Source: an uncultured Eubacteriales bacterium
Lineage (GTDB): Bacteria > Bacillota > Clostridia > Christensenellales > CAG-917
Assembly: GCA_900553825.1 (NCBI GenBank)
Contig: USEV01000011.1
Coordinates: forward strand, 1-12,354
Length of the DNA stretch: 12,354 bases
Direction: 5' to 3'
Positions 5,509-11,902 of this stretch are shown here, one piece after another. The translations under genes and the position numbers were made by a program. Position 1 is the first letter of the stretch. Every line of letters begins with the position of its first letter. A model generated the notes under the pieces. It made no database searches. It saw only the letters and a list, made by a program, of their open reading frames with translations, and had not been told where the DNA came from.

Positions 5509-7455
5509 ATGGCGAAGAATTCTCACAAACTCCGCAAATTGCCGGTGGGGGGCATACTCCCCGAGGGCTGGCTCAAAAGGCAGATTGCCCTTGCAAACTC
5601 CCTGCAGAAGAGGCTGGGCGCTGATGCGTCGTTGCTCGAGAACGGGGAGTGGAAGTCGGGCGAGCTTTTCCCGCGGTATGTCCGCGGGCTGATTCTGCTC
5701 GCAGGCGTGACGGACGAGAGGCTGCTCCGCGAAAAGGCGGACGGATATATGTCGGCAATCTTCGAGAGCGCGCAGGCGGGCGGCGATTTCGGCCCCAAGG
5801 GAAAGGGCGCGCTTTCGGCAAAGATAGAGGCGGTCAAGACCCTGCTCTCCTACTACGAGCTCACGGGCGATATGCGCGCGGTGGAGTTCCTCAAAAAGTT
5901 CTTCAAAAATCAGTTCAACACCCTCGGCGTCACGCCGCTCTGGTTTCACCCCCGTGCGCGTCTGCTCGAGGAAATTCCCGCAATAGCCGCCGTCTACCGC
6001 GAAAAGGACCCCGAATGGCTGAAAGACCTCGCCGAGGAGCTCAACGACGCCTCCTGCGGCTGGTTCAGGATTGCCAACAAATTTCCCTACAAAAAACCCG
6101 CTTCCAAAATCGTGTCGTCGGGCATGGCGAAGCGCGTCCTGCGCACGGTTCAGGCGTTTGAAACGACGGAGGAGAATTCCCGAAAGCCATTCACCGTGAC
6201 CCGCGCCGAGAACGAATGGAAAAAGACGGCGCACCGTCTAATCGTCGAGACCGACGGCGTCAACCTCGCAAAGGCGGTCAAGTACCCCTGCACCTACGGC
6301 GACTTCATGGGCGACGACAGGCTGGGGCTGCTCTCCCTGCGCTTCATCGGCGCACTCGAGCGTTTCCACGGCAACGCGACGGGAATGTTCGCCTCCGCGG
6401 AAAGAATAGCGGGCACATCTCCCCTCTCCCCGATAGGGGTCGAGAGCGCGGTGGAGATGCTGGAATCGCTGATTCTGGTGCTCGCCGCAACGGGTGAACT
6501 CGCCTGTGCGGACCTCATCGAGGAGATAGTGTTCAATGTCATCGGCGCGGCAGGGACGGAGAGCCTCTCCGCCGTGCAGGACTTCCTGCTCCCCAACCAG
6601 ACGGAGGCATCGCGCGCCAACGGCGAATTCGTGGGCGGTCTGCCCTCGGGCAACCCCTTCTTCGGCAGGGGCGTGACTCCGGGTGCGGTGGCGCTCATTT
6701 CCGCCTACCCGATGTTCCTGGAATCGCTGTGCATGACGCGCGACGACGAGCTCAATTTCTTCGGATACGCCCCGTGCACAATCTCGACCAAGGTGAACGG
6801 CGCGACGCTCCGCATCAAGGAGGACACGGGCTATCCCTTCCGCAACACAATCGTGTTCCGCGTGGAGGAGGCGGAGGGCGAGGTCAACCTCAGGCTCAAT
6901 TTCCGCGTCCCCGCACGCACGACCATGCAGCTCATATCCGGCGGACAGGTGGTTGCCTCGGGCGAGCGCAGCATATCCGCAAAGTGCATTCTCCGCACCG
7001 GCAGCACATTCATGCTCAAGCTCAACATACCCCTCACCGTGTCGCCCAACCGCGACGGGTCGGTGTCGCTTTACAAGGGCAGCCTGCTCATGGCGTCCCG
7101 CATAGGCGAGGAAACCTCCGCGTCGAAGGACGGCACCGCGGCGGTGTTTGCCTCGCACAAGTGGGCGTTCGCGCCCGTGCTGGCGAAAAAGACGCTGGGC
7201 GGCGGGCTCGCGCTCTACGACAACGAACGCACCGCGGTCAACGACTTCACCCAATATCCGTTCAATCACACCGCGCCGCCCTTCGAACTGCGCATCAAAT
7301 GCCGCAATGTCGTCAACTGGGAGTACGGCGAGGACGGGCTTGCCCCCGTGCCGACGACTCCCAAATTCTCCGAGGAATGCGTGGAGCGCACATTCGTGCC
7401 CTTCGGGTGCACCTCGGTGAGAATGTCGCATTTTCCGCCCTGTCACAGGACCTAG
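5509..7455 (+). CDS. GH127-like (DUF1680) protein lacking the usual active-site cysteines
   Basis: A 648-residue protein with the architecture of DUF1680/GH127 enzymes, whose characterised members are beta-L-arabinofuranosidases. It opens with the family motif LPVGGILPEGWLKRQ (11-25). An alpha/alpha barrel region follows, with HGNATGMFASAERIAG (287-302) and TGELACADLIEEIVFN (328-343). The C-terminus is also typical: WAFAPVL (552-558) and VPFGCTSVRMSHFP (630-643). In GH127 a zinc ion is bound by one Glu and three Cys, one Cys being the nucleophile. The expected FGCC site reads FFGRG here (384-388), and the expected E-x-C reads VES (311-313) in my alignment. It may be inactive, metal-free, or act differently. 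There is no signal peptide. The ATG at 5509 follows GAGGGG and GGAAG; the frame's upstream extension to 5293 would cross the promoter and part of apgM. Confidence 0.85.
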   Translation: MAKNSHKLRKLPVGGILPEGWLKRQIALANSLQKRLGADASLLENGEWKSGELFPRYVRGLILLAGVTDERLLREKADGYMSAIFESAQAGGDFGPKGKGALSAKIEAVKTLLSYYELTGDMRAVEFLKKFFKNQFNTLGVTPLWFHPRARLLEEIPAIAAVYREKDPEWLKDLAEELNDASCGWFRIANKFPYKKPASKIVSSGMAKRVLRTVQAFETTEENSRKPFTVTRAENEWKKTAHRLIVETDGVNLAKAVKYPCTYGDFMGDDRLGLLSLRFIGALERFHGNATGMFASAERIAGTSPLSPIGVESAVEMLESLILVLAATGELACADLIEEIVFNVIGAAGTESLSAVQDFLLPNQTEASRANGEFVGGLPSGNPFFGRGVTPGAVALISAYPMFLESLCMTRDDELNFFGYAPCTISTKVNGATLRIKEDTGYPFRNTIVFRVEEAEGEVNLRLNFRVPARTTMQLISGGQVVASGERSISAKCILRTGSTFMLKLNIPLTVSPNRDGSVSLYKGSLLMASRIGEETSASKDGTAAVFASHKWAFAPVLAKKTLGGGLALYDNERTAVNDFTQYPFNHTAPPFELRIKCRNVVNWEYGEDGLAPVPTTPKFSEECVERTFVPFGCTSVRMSHFPPCHRT

Positions 7456-7484
7456 GCGCGAGACGCACGGGCGCACGGGCGCGC

Positions 7485-7513
7485 TTGACAAGGTGGTCAA
7501 AAAGAGTTACACT
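7485..7513 (+). promoter_or_regulatory. Sigma-A-type promoter of the PH-domain gene
   Basis: TTGACA (7485-7490), a 17-base spacer and TACACT (7508-7513). Predicted start near 7520, leaving about 11 bases of leader that consist mostly of the GGGAGCAGG ribosome site. No terminator separates this gene from the GH127-like gene, so read-through is also possible. Confidence 0.72.
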
Positions 7514-7530
7514 CGACCCTGGGAGCAGGT

Positions 7531-8103
7531 ATGCGTAAACTGGAAAGGACCTATTCCAAATCCGAGAGAATCATCGCGCGAGCGCGCTTTTCGGCGTGGG
7601 CTTTTTTGCGTGAAATTCTGCTAGCGGCAATCCTGGGCGGCGCGATAGCCGCGCTCTGGATTTTCGCGGGCGACATCGAGGGTGCGCTCGACCCCAACTA
7701 CTCCGGCGCTCCCAAATATCTCTCCCCCGACAACCTCAAATGGGCGTTGCTTGCGGCGGGGCTTCTCGTCGTCCTCATCGCCGTCATGCACGCGATTTCG
7801 CTGTATTTCCGCGAAATCATCGTCACCGAGGACAAATTCCTCTACCGCTCGGGCGTGGGCAACACGGTGAGCGTCATGCTTCCGCTCAGCGAGATACGCT
7901 ACATAGATGTGCGCCAGGGGCCCCTGCAGTCACTGCTGGGCTACGGCAAAATCAAGGTCATCACCGACGGCGAGGAACCCTTTGTCATCAACAACCTCGT
8001 CCGCCCCGAGAGATTCGCGCGCAGGATAATGTATCAGTGCAGCGTGGTGCGCGAACAGTCCTGCCGCCCGCGCTTGCACCTCTCTGTGGCGCGCCCCAGA
8101 TGA
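7531..8103 (+). CDS. Bacterial PH-domain (bPH2/DUF304-like) membrane protein
   Basis: A 190-residue protein with two membrane segments (about 26-47 and 71-93), joined by a loop of about 25 residues. A C-terminal soluble part (about 94-172) reads REIIVTEDKFLYRSGV, then MLPLSEIRYIDVRQGPLQSLLGYGKIKV. The strand-turn pattern, the I-x-x-I-D-V-x-Q core and the LLGYG turn are typical of bacterial pleckstrin-homology domains of the YdbS/DUF304 type. Such proteins sit in the membrane with the PH domain cytoplasmic; their biochemical role is mostly unknown. The last 20 residues are Arg- and Pro-rich and carry no domain. The start is supported by GGGAG immediately upstream and by its own promoter. No functional link to the GH127-like gene is evident beyond strand and proximity. 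Confidence 0.82.
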   Translation: MRKLERTYSKSERIIARARFSAWAFLREILLAAILGGAIAALWIFAGDIEGALDPNYSGAPKYLSPDNLKWALLAAGLLVVLIAVMHAISLYFREIIVTEDKFLYRSGVGNTVSVMLPLSEIRYIDVRQGPLQSLLGYGKIKVITDGEEPFVINNLVRPERFARRIMYQCSVVREQSCRPRLHLSVARPR

Positions 8104-8122
8104 CGCAGAAAACCGGATTATG

Positions 8123-8150
8123 AAAAAAGCACCCTCGCAGGGTGCTTTTT
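8123..8150. terminator. Bidirectional intrinsic terminator
   Basis: An A6 run, then stem GCACCCT-CGC-AGGGTGC (8129-8145) and a T5 run. It can stop the plus-strand PH gene, whose stop is 20 bases away, and the minus-strand operon ending at 8265. Confidence 0.93.
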
Positions 8151-8164
8151 CAAATGCCTTATTC

Positions 8165-8262
8165 TTTTTCGCTTCGGCTCTTTTACGACTCCTTCGGTCG
8201 CCGGGCTTCGGCACTACGCTTCCCGCCGCTTCGGCTTCCGCCCGCGTCGCGGGGCGGGGTGC
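8165..8262. repeat. CTTCGG-rich multi-hairpin spacer
   Basis: Four CTTCGG motifs occur at 8172, 8192, 8206 and 8229 on the plus strand, each flanked by short complementary arms. C(UUCG)G is the classic extra-stable RNA tetraloop, on the plus-strand RNA. The 12-base CCGCTTCGGC-containing core is shared with the spacer at 797-840, and both blocks start right after a gene's stop codon on the minus strand. No protein is recognisable here. Confidence 0.5.
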
Positions 8263-8264
8263 GC

Positions 8265-9128
8265 TCACTTCTTTGCGCCGTTGTCTCCGCCGTCTTCCGG
8301 CTTCAGCTTTTCGACGGCACGCGCCGCAAGCGCTTTCACATTTTCCTTGTCGATTTTGAGGCGGGTCACCTTCTCCCTGCCTGCCTTTTGCGGCACCGCC
8401 GCCGAGGAGGAGACGCTCCCGTCCGCCGCAAGCTGCGCTCTTTCGGGCTCCTTGGTGACCTCGGTCTCGTAGAGTTTGCTCATGACATAGCTCTTCGCCT
8501 TCTGCTCCTTGAGCTTGCCGTTGATGTAAGTCTGCGCCTTCACGGTGTAATGCTCGCCCACCTTGCGTGCGACGATTTTGAAGACGAACAGCGTGATTTT
8601 CAACGAGAGTTGCACCGCCGCGACCACGATGTTGGCGCAGAGGACGACCCACTGCCACAGCCCCGTGCCCTTGGCTTCGACGACGCCCGTCATGGAAATC
8701 GCCGTCGCGATGAGGAACACGAGCGTGGTGAAAATCTTGAACATCCCGAACAGCTTTTTGAGCGTCTTGACATTCTTCTTGCCGCGCTTGGCGTCGCCTG
8801 CGTAATACGCGACGATTGCGACGAACACCACGACATACACGCAGAGCATGGCGAGCAGGATGTACGAATACGGCGCGAGAATCCAGTCGTTGACGATGAG
8901 CGTCGCGCCCGAAACGATTGCGTACGCCATACTGATTATCGTCCAGATGAAGCTGATCTTCGCTACGCGTGACTGCTTCTTGCTCTCCTTGGTCTCGATG
9001 ACGACCTGCTCTGCGGAAGCCGCCTCCTCTGCCGGCACGGTCTGCAACACCTCCGCCGTTGCCTCGCGCGCCTGCCTTTCCTGCCCTGCGTCGGGCACGG
9101 AAACACTCCCCTTATCCCGTTTTTTCAT
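8265..9128 (-). CDS. Four-helix membrane protein of unknown function
   Basis: A 287-residue protein that I do not recognise. Residues 1-55 are hydrophilic and Ala/Glu-rich, ending in a basic KESKKQSR stretch. Four hydrophobic segments follow at about 58-80, 86-110, 129-149 and 157-187. The C-terminal tail of about 100 residues is charged and repetitive in Lys, Glu and Ala (KLKEQKAKSYVMSKLYETEV, 205-224), with some helical or coiled-coil character. The tail is probably cytoplasmic. The ATG at 9128 is preceded by AGGAGG at ideal distance. It lies 26 bases downstream of the condensation-like acyltransferase, so the two are very likely one transcript; a short hairpin sits in the gap. Function is unknown; a membrane partner or scaffold for the acyltransferase is only a guess. 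Confidence 0.85.
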   Translation of the reverse strand: MKKRDKGSVSVPDAGQERQAREATAEVLQTVPAEEAASAEQVVIETKESKKQSRVAKISFIWTIISMAYAIVSGATLIVNDWILAPYSYILLAMLCVYVVVFVAIVAYYAGDAKRGKKNVKTLKKLFGMFKIFTTLVFLIATAISMTGVVEAKGTGLWQWVVLCANIVVAAVQLSLKITLFVFKIVARKVGEHYTVKAQTYINGKLKEQKAKSYVMSKLYETEVTKEPERAQLAADGSVSSSAAVPQKAGREKVTRLKIDKENVKALAARAVEKLKPEDGGDNGAKK

Positions 9129-9140
9129 GCTATCCTCCTG

Positions 9141-9154
9141 CGGGCTTCAGCCCG
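9141..9154. other. Intercistronic hairpin
   Basis: CGGGCTTCAGCCCG forms a perfect six-base stem with a two-base centre. It starts directly after the TAA of the acyltransferase gene and ends before the ribosome site of the next gene. No T-run follows, so it is not a terminator; it may tune mRNA stability or relative translation within the operon. Confidence 0.6.
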
Positions 9155-10441
9155 TTATTTTGCCATCTTTGCGACTTCGAGCATATTCTTGTCGATGAGC
9201 CCGAAGAACTCTTCCACTATCTTTTCGTCCTCTTCGTTGCCCGTGATTGCGATGGAGAAGGTGACCTCTCCCTCGAAGGTGGTGAGCGCAAGCTGCATAT
9301 AGGGCTTGCCCTTGACCGCGCCGGTGTAGAAGCCGTCGCAGGGTTTCAGCTCCCCGAGGGCGTAATCGGCGGGGTTTATCGAGCCGATGTTGCTCATGCC
9401 GATGAGTGGGTTGTCGTAACCGAGCCTTATGACGGGTTCCGCGAGGAAGTGGGGGAAGAGGGAATACGCGAGGTTGAGCAGGGGCAGCCCGTAGAGCCCG
9501 AGGAATTTGTCGTGCTTGTTGCGCTCCATTGCCTTGGCGACGATGTCCATCGCCTCGCGCATATCCTTGCCCGCCCCGTCGACGGTGACGGTCATGAATC
9601 CCGTATGGTTGGTGAGCCCCGTTTCGGAGCCGCCGCCCTTCATGTGACGGCGCAGGTCCACCATGCAGGGCACGGTGAGAGGCTCGCCGTCGCGGCACAC
9701 GCCGAACTCGTAAAGGGCGCGGATGTACGCCGCGAGGATGATGTCGTTGACGGTGAAGCCCATTGCCTTTCCCGCCGCCCTCGCCGCCGCGAACTCGGCC
9801 TTGCCGAACTTGTGCTTGATGATGCGGTTGCGGTCGCCTTCCCTCTTTTCCGTGAGCGGGAACCTGTGCTTGCTCTTGACCTCGCTGATGTTGCGGTAGA
9901 GGGATTTCGCAGCCTTTGCGTCCTCGTCGCTCATGGAGGAGTAGACCATGCCGTATGCGCGCGAACCGCTCTTTATCTCCATGTTTTGGTCGCCTGAAAC
10001 CAGTTTTGTGTAATTTTCGCAGAGTTTGATGACGAAGTATTTGAGGTCGCCGCCGTCAAAGCACATATGATTGACCACCACCGCGAGCGCACTCTTTCCG
10101 CCCGCGAGGAAAAGCCCGACGCGCAGTTGCGTGTTGCTTTCGATAGGTATGCGTTGCTCCACGAACGCCATGACCGCAGGCTCGATTTCTTTCACTCTCT
10201 CAACGCGCAACACATCGTCGATGTTCCACTCCTCCACCGTCCAGTACGGTTCGAGCGGGTTGTTGTGATAGCGGCTGTGCAGCACGGGGACGCGCTCTAT
10301 CTGGAATGTGAGCGCGCGACGGAGGGCGTCGGCGTCGGGTTCGCCGTCATAGTAGAGAGCGCAATGCATCATCCTGTCGTAGTAGTTGCGGAAGAGGTAC
10401 TGTGTCTTGTCCCACATCTCCGCTTTGAGTTTTGCCTTCAT
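9155..10441 (-). CDS. Condensation-domain-like acyltransferase (COG4908 type)
   Basis: A 428-residue stand-alone member of the chloramphenicol-acetyltransferase/NRPS-condensation fold. The active-site motif HxxxDG is HMCFDG (125-130), with H125 as the general base by family knowledge. Other condensation-type landmarks are the N-terminal pairing region (MHCALYYDGEPDADALRRAL), TVNDIILAAYIRAL (230-243), VDLRRHM (261-267) and MSNIGSI (349-355). Related proteins join an acyl or peptidyl group to an alcohol or amine; stand-alone clostridial versions are largely uncharacterised. There is no carrier-protein or adenylation domain next to it and no signal peptide. The start at 10441 follows AAGGAG; the open frame extends to 10498 without a ribosome site. 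It lies about 60 bases beyond the hydrolase terminator and I see no strong promoter of its own, so partial read-through is possible. Confidence 0.85.
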   Translation of the reverse strand: MKAKLKAEMWDKTQYLFRNYYDRMMHCALYYDGEPDADALRRALTFQIERVPVLHSRYHNNPLEPYWTVEEWNIDDVLRVERVKEIEPAVMAFVEQRIPIESNTQLRVGLFLAGGKSALAVVVNHMCFDGGDLKYFVIKLCENYTKLVSGDQNMEIKSGSRAYGMVYSSMSDEDAKAAKSLYRNISEVKSKHRFPLTEKREGDRNRIIKHKFGKAEFAAARAAGKAMGFTVNDIILAAYIRALYEFGVCRDGEPLTVPCMVDLRRHMKGGGSETGLTNHTGFMTVTVDGAGKDMREAMDIVAKAMERNKHDKFLGLYGLPLLNLAYSLFPHFLAEPVIRLGYDNPLIGMSNIGSINPADYALGELKPCDGFYTGAVKGKPYMQLALTTFEGEVTFSIAITGNEEDEKIVEEFFGLIDKNMLEVAKMAK

Positions 10442-10500
10442 CTCTTCTCCTTTATTTCCCCCGAACGCCCACGCTGTCCGCGTCGGCGCATACTGCAATT

Positions 10501-10527
10501 AAAAGGGGGGAGCGGACACGCTCCCCC
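10501..10527 (-). terminator. Intrinsic terminator after the hydrolase gene
   Basis: On the minus strand a nine-base stem GGGGGAGCG/CGCTCCCCC with a four-base loop (10506-10527) is followed by C then TTTT. It lies 19 bases after the hydrolase stop codon. The T-run is short, so some read-through into the acyltransferase gene is plausible. Confidence 0.8.
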
Positions 10528-10546
10528 GAAAAAGGTTTTGTCCGTA

Positions 10547-11464
10547 TCAGACTTTCCCGGCAACGAACCTCTTCATGAAGTCCGCCGTGAGGTTGTTGTT
10601 TTCCCTCGCCGCCTTGCTCTTCCAGTTGAGGGAGAAGCAATGGTTGTCGATGAGCCCCTTGGAGGCATACTGCTCGTGATACACGCCGTTGGCGTCCAGC
10701 TTCTCGAAAAGCGCCTGCGCCTGACCGCCGCAGAAGATATCCTTGTCCGCGCTCGTGACGAAGCAGGAGGGGAATTCCGCCGTGACGAAGGGAAGCGCGC
10801 TGAGCAGCTCCTTCCACTCGTAGGTGTCGATGCCGTCCTTGCCTATGCCCGCGAAGTCCTTGAGGAGCTTGCCGCCGAGGTCGAAGGGATACTTGTTCCT
10901 GAGTGCGACGGCGACATCGTAGATGCCGCAGTTGAGCACCGCTCCGCTGAAACGCAGGTCGGTGGAAACGCCGAGCTTCGCCTGCAGTTCCTTGTTGAGG
11001 GTGATGCCGATGAGCATCGCCGAATAGTAGCCGCCCGCGCTGTCGCCCGACACCATCATGCGGTTGAGGTCGAGGTTGTACTTCTCGGCGTTTTCGCCCA
11101 CCCAGTTGAGGGCGCGCACCAGCTGACGGTGCGGCTCGGGGCACTTGTACTCGGGGCACAGACCGTAGTTGACATTCACCACGAAAAAGCCCATGTTTGC
11201 CGCCCAACGGGCGTGCGCGCGACGGTAATGCTTGTCACCCGCGACGAATCCGCCGCCGTGTATGTAGAAGAACACCGGGTATTTCCCGCTCTCCTTTTTG
11301 ACATAGTAGGTGTCCAGCTTGCCCGCGTCGGGCGCGGACGCGTCATAGACGATGTCCTTGGTCACGACGAAATCGACATCCTTGTACTTCGTCATCTTCC
11401 TCTCGTTCTGAAAGGGGTTGTAAAGTTTATCGATTGCGACGAACAGAAAACTTTGCAGGCTCAT
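10547..11464 (-). CDS. HSL-family alpha/beta hydrolase (esterase/lipase)
   Basis: A 305-residue serine hydrolase of the hormone-sensitive-lipase/Aes group. The oxyanion motif HGGG is at 69-72 (YIHGGGFVAGDK), the nucleophile elbow GDSAGG holds Ser142, Asp240 in TSADKD and His275 in DNHCF complete the likely triad. Family members hydrolyse short- or medium-chain esters, and some are carbohydrate acetyl-esterases. No signal peptide is obvious; residues 1-23 are moderately hydrophobic at first (MSLQSFLFVA), but no cleavage site follows. The ATG at 11464 is preceded by GGAGGAAATT, identical to the context of the GH20 start. A second Met at residue 24 is less likely because it lacks such a site. 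Promoter at 11524-11552; terminator at 10501-10527. The substrate is unknown. Confidence 0.92.
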   Translation of the reverse strand: MSLQSFLFVAIDKLYNPFQNERKMTKYKDVDFVVTKDIVYDASAPDAGKLDTYYVKKESGKYPVFFYIHGGGFVAGDKHYRRAHARWAANMGFFVVNVNYGLCPEYKCPEPHRQLVRALNWVGENAEKYNLDLNRMMVSGDSAGGYYSAMLIGITLNKELQAKLGVSTDLRFSGAVLNCGIYDVAVALRNKYPFDLGGKLLKDFAGIGKDGIDTYEWKELLSALPFVTAEFPSCFVTSADKDIFCGGQAQALFEKLDANGVYHEQYASKGLIDNHCFSLNWKSKAARENNNLTADFMKRFVAGKV

Positions 11465-11488
11465 AATTTCCTCCTCTCCTGTGTACGC

Positions 11489-11502
11489 GCGGGCACGCCC
11501 GC
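11489..11502. other. GC hairpin in the hydrolase leader
   Basis: GCGGGC, two bases, GCCCGC: a perfect six-base stem within the predicted 53-base 5' leader of the hydrolase mRNA, between the transcription start (about 11517) and the ribosome site. It could be an operator or an mRNA structure; function is inference. Confidence 0.5.
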
Positions 11503-11523
11503 ACGGTCTCCGTACTTACACGC

Positions 11524-11552
11524 ATTTTAACACATGACGAACATCTTGTAAA
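11524..11552 (-). promoter_or_regulatory. Sigma-A-type promoter of the hydrolase gene
   Basis: On the minus strand TTTACA (11547-11552), a 17-base spacer and TAAAAT (11524-11529). Predicted start near 11517. Confidence 0.78.
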
Positions 11553-11619
11553 GAAAATTGCAAAATCACGGGCGGCAAAACTCTCCCGTCCGCACCCCGA
11601 AAGGCGGTGCCCGCCTCAC

Positions 11620-11648
11620 AAAAAAGGAGTGACGCCAACCGTCACTCC
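11620..11648 (-). terminator. Intrinsic terminator overlapping the CMD stop codon
   Basis: On the minus strand GGAGTGACG, a five-base loop, CGTCACTCC and TTTTTT. The left arm contains the TGA stop of the CMD gene (11642-11644), so coding sequence and terminator hairpin overlap. Confidence 0.88.
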
Positions 11649-11842
11649 GTCCAGACTTCCTTCGCCAGGTTGAACGCCGCCCACGCCTTGGGCCAGCCGA
11701 TGTAGAACGCGGCGTGCGTGAGCGCTTCCGCCGCCTCCTCGCGCGTCAGTCCGTTCTCCTTTCCCTTTTTCATGTGGAAAAGCAGGGAGGAATCCACCGT
11801 TCCGCCCGCCGCAAGCGCGATTATGGTGACGAGGCTGCGGTC
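11642..11842 (-). pseudogene. Carboxymuconolactone-decarboxylase-family gene, 5' part replaced by repeat
   Basis: The last 66 codons are clearly CMD/AhpD-like: DRSLVTIIALAAGG, LLFHMKKGKENGLTREEAAEAL, then the signature HAAFYIGWPKAWAAFNLAKEV. Small CMD proteins are usually about 100-125 residues, with some 40-50 residues before the RDRSL motif. Here, immediately upstream of DRSL (11842), the reading frame enters sequence related to the 170-bp repeats. The open frame continues through the repeats to 12319, but no ribosome site or sensible N-terminus is present. A TTG at about codon 12 before DRSL is the only nearby candidate and also lacks one. The 3' end keeps its own terminator. I read this as a gene decapitated by a repeat-mediated rearrangement; a mis-assembly joining two repeat copies would look the same. 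Confidence 0.75.
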
Positions 11843-11902
11843 ACGCGGGCCGCAGGCGGCGAAACCGTGGGAGAACAAAAGGCAAAAACGCGGATTCGGC
11901 TC
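11843..11902. repeat. Diverged partial repeat copy at the CMD junction
   Basis: GGCGGCGAAACCGTGGGAG, then AACAAAAGGCAAAAACGCGGAT, corresponds to the right part of the repeat unit (GGGCGGTAAAGTTGTGTGGAG, then CAAAAAGACAAAAAACGCAGAT) with many substitutions and a few indels, including a six-base TCGGCT-like insertion before GGAGGGG. It marks the array edge next to the truncated CMD gene. The leftmost boundary is approximate. Confidence 0.6.

Noticed and set aside
6238..7500. Long open frame (420 codons) on the minus strand opposite the GH127-like gene
   Set aside because: Shadow of a well-supported plus-strand gene; His/Arg/Glu-rich composition without a ribosome site or known motif.
10067..11530. 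Open frame of 487 codons on the plus strand spanning the hydrolase and part of the acyltransferase
   Set aside because: It crosses two recognised genes, a terminator and a promoter, and has no recognisable domain.
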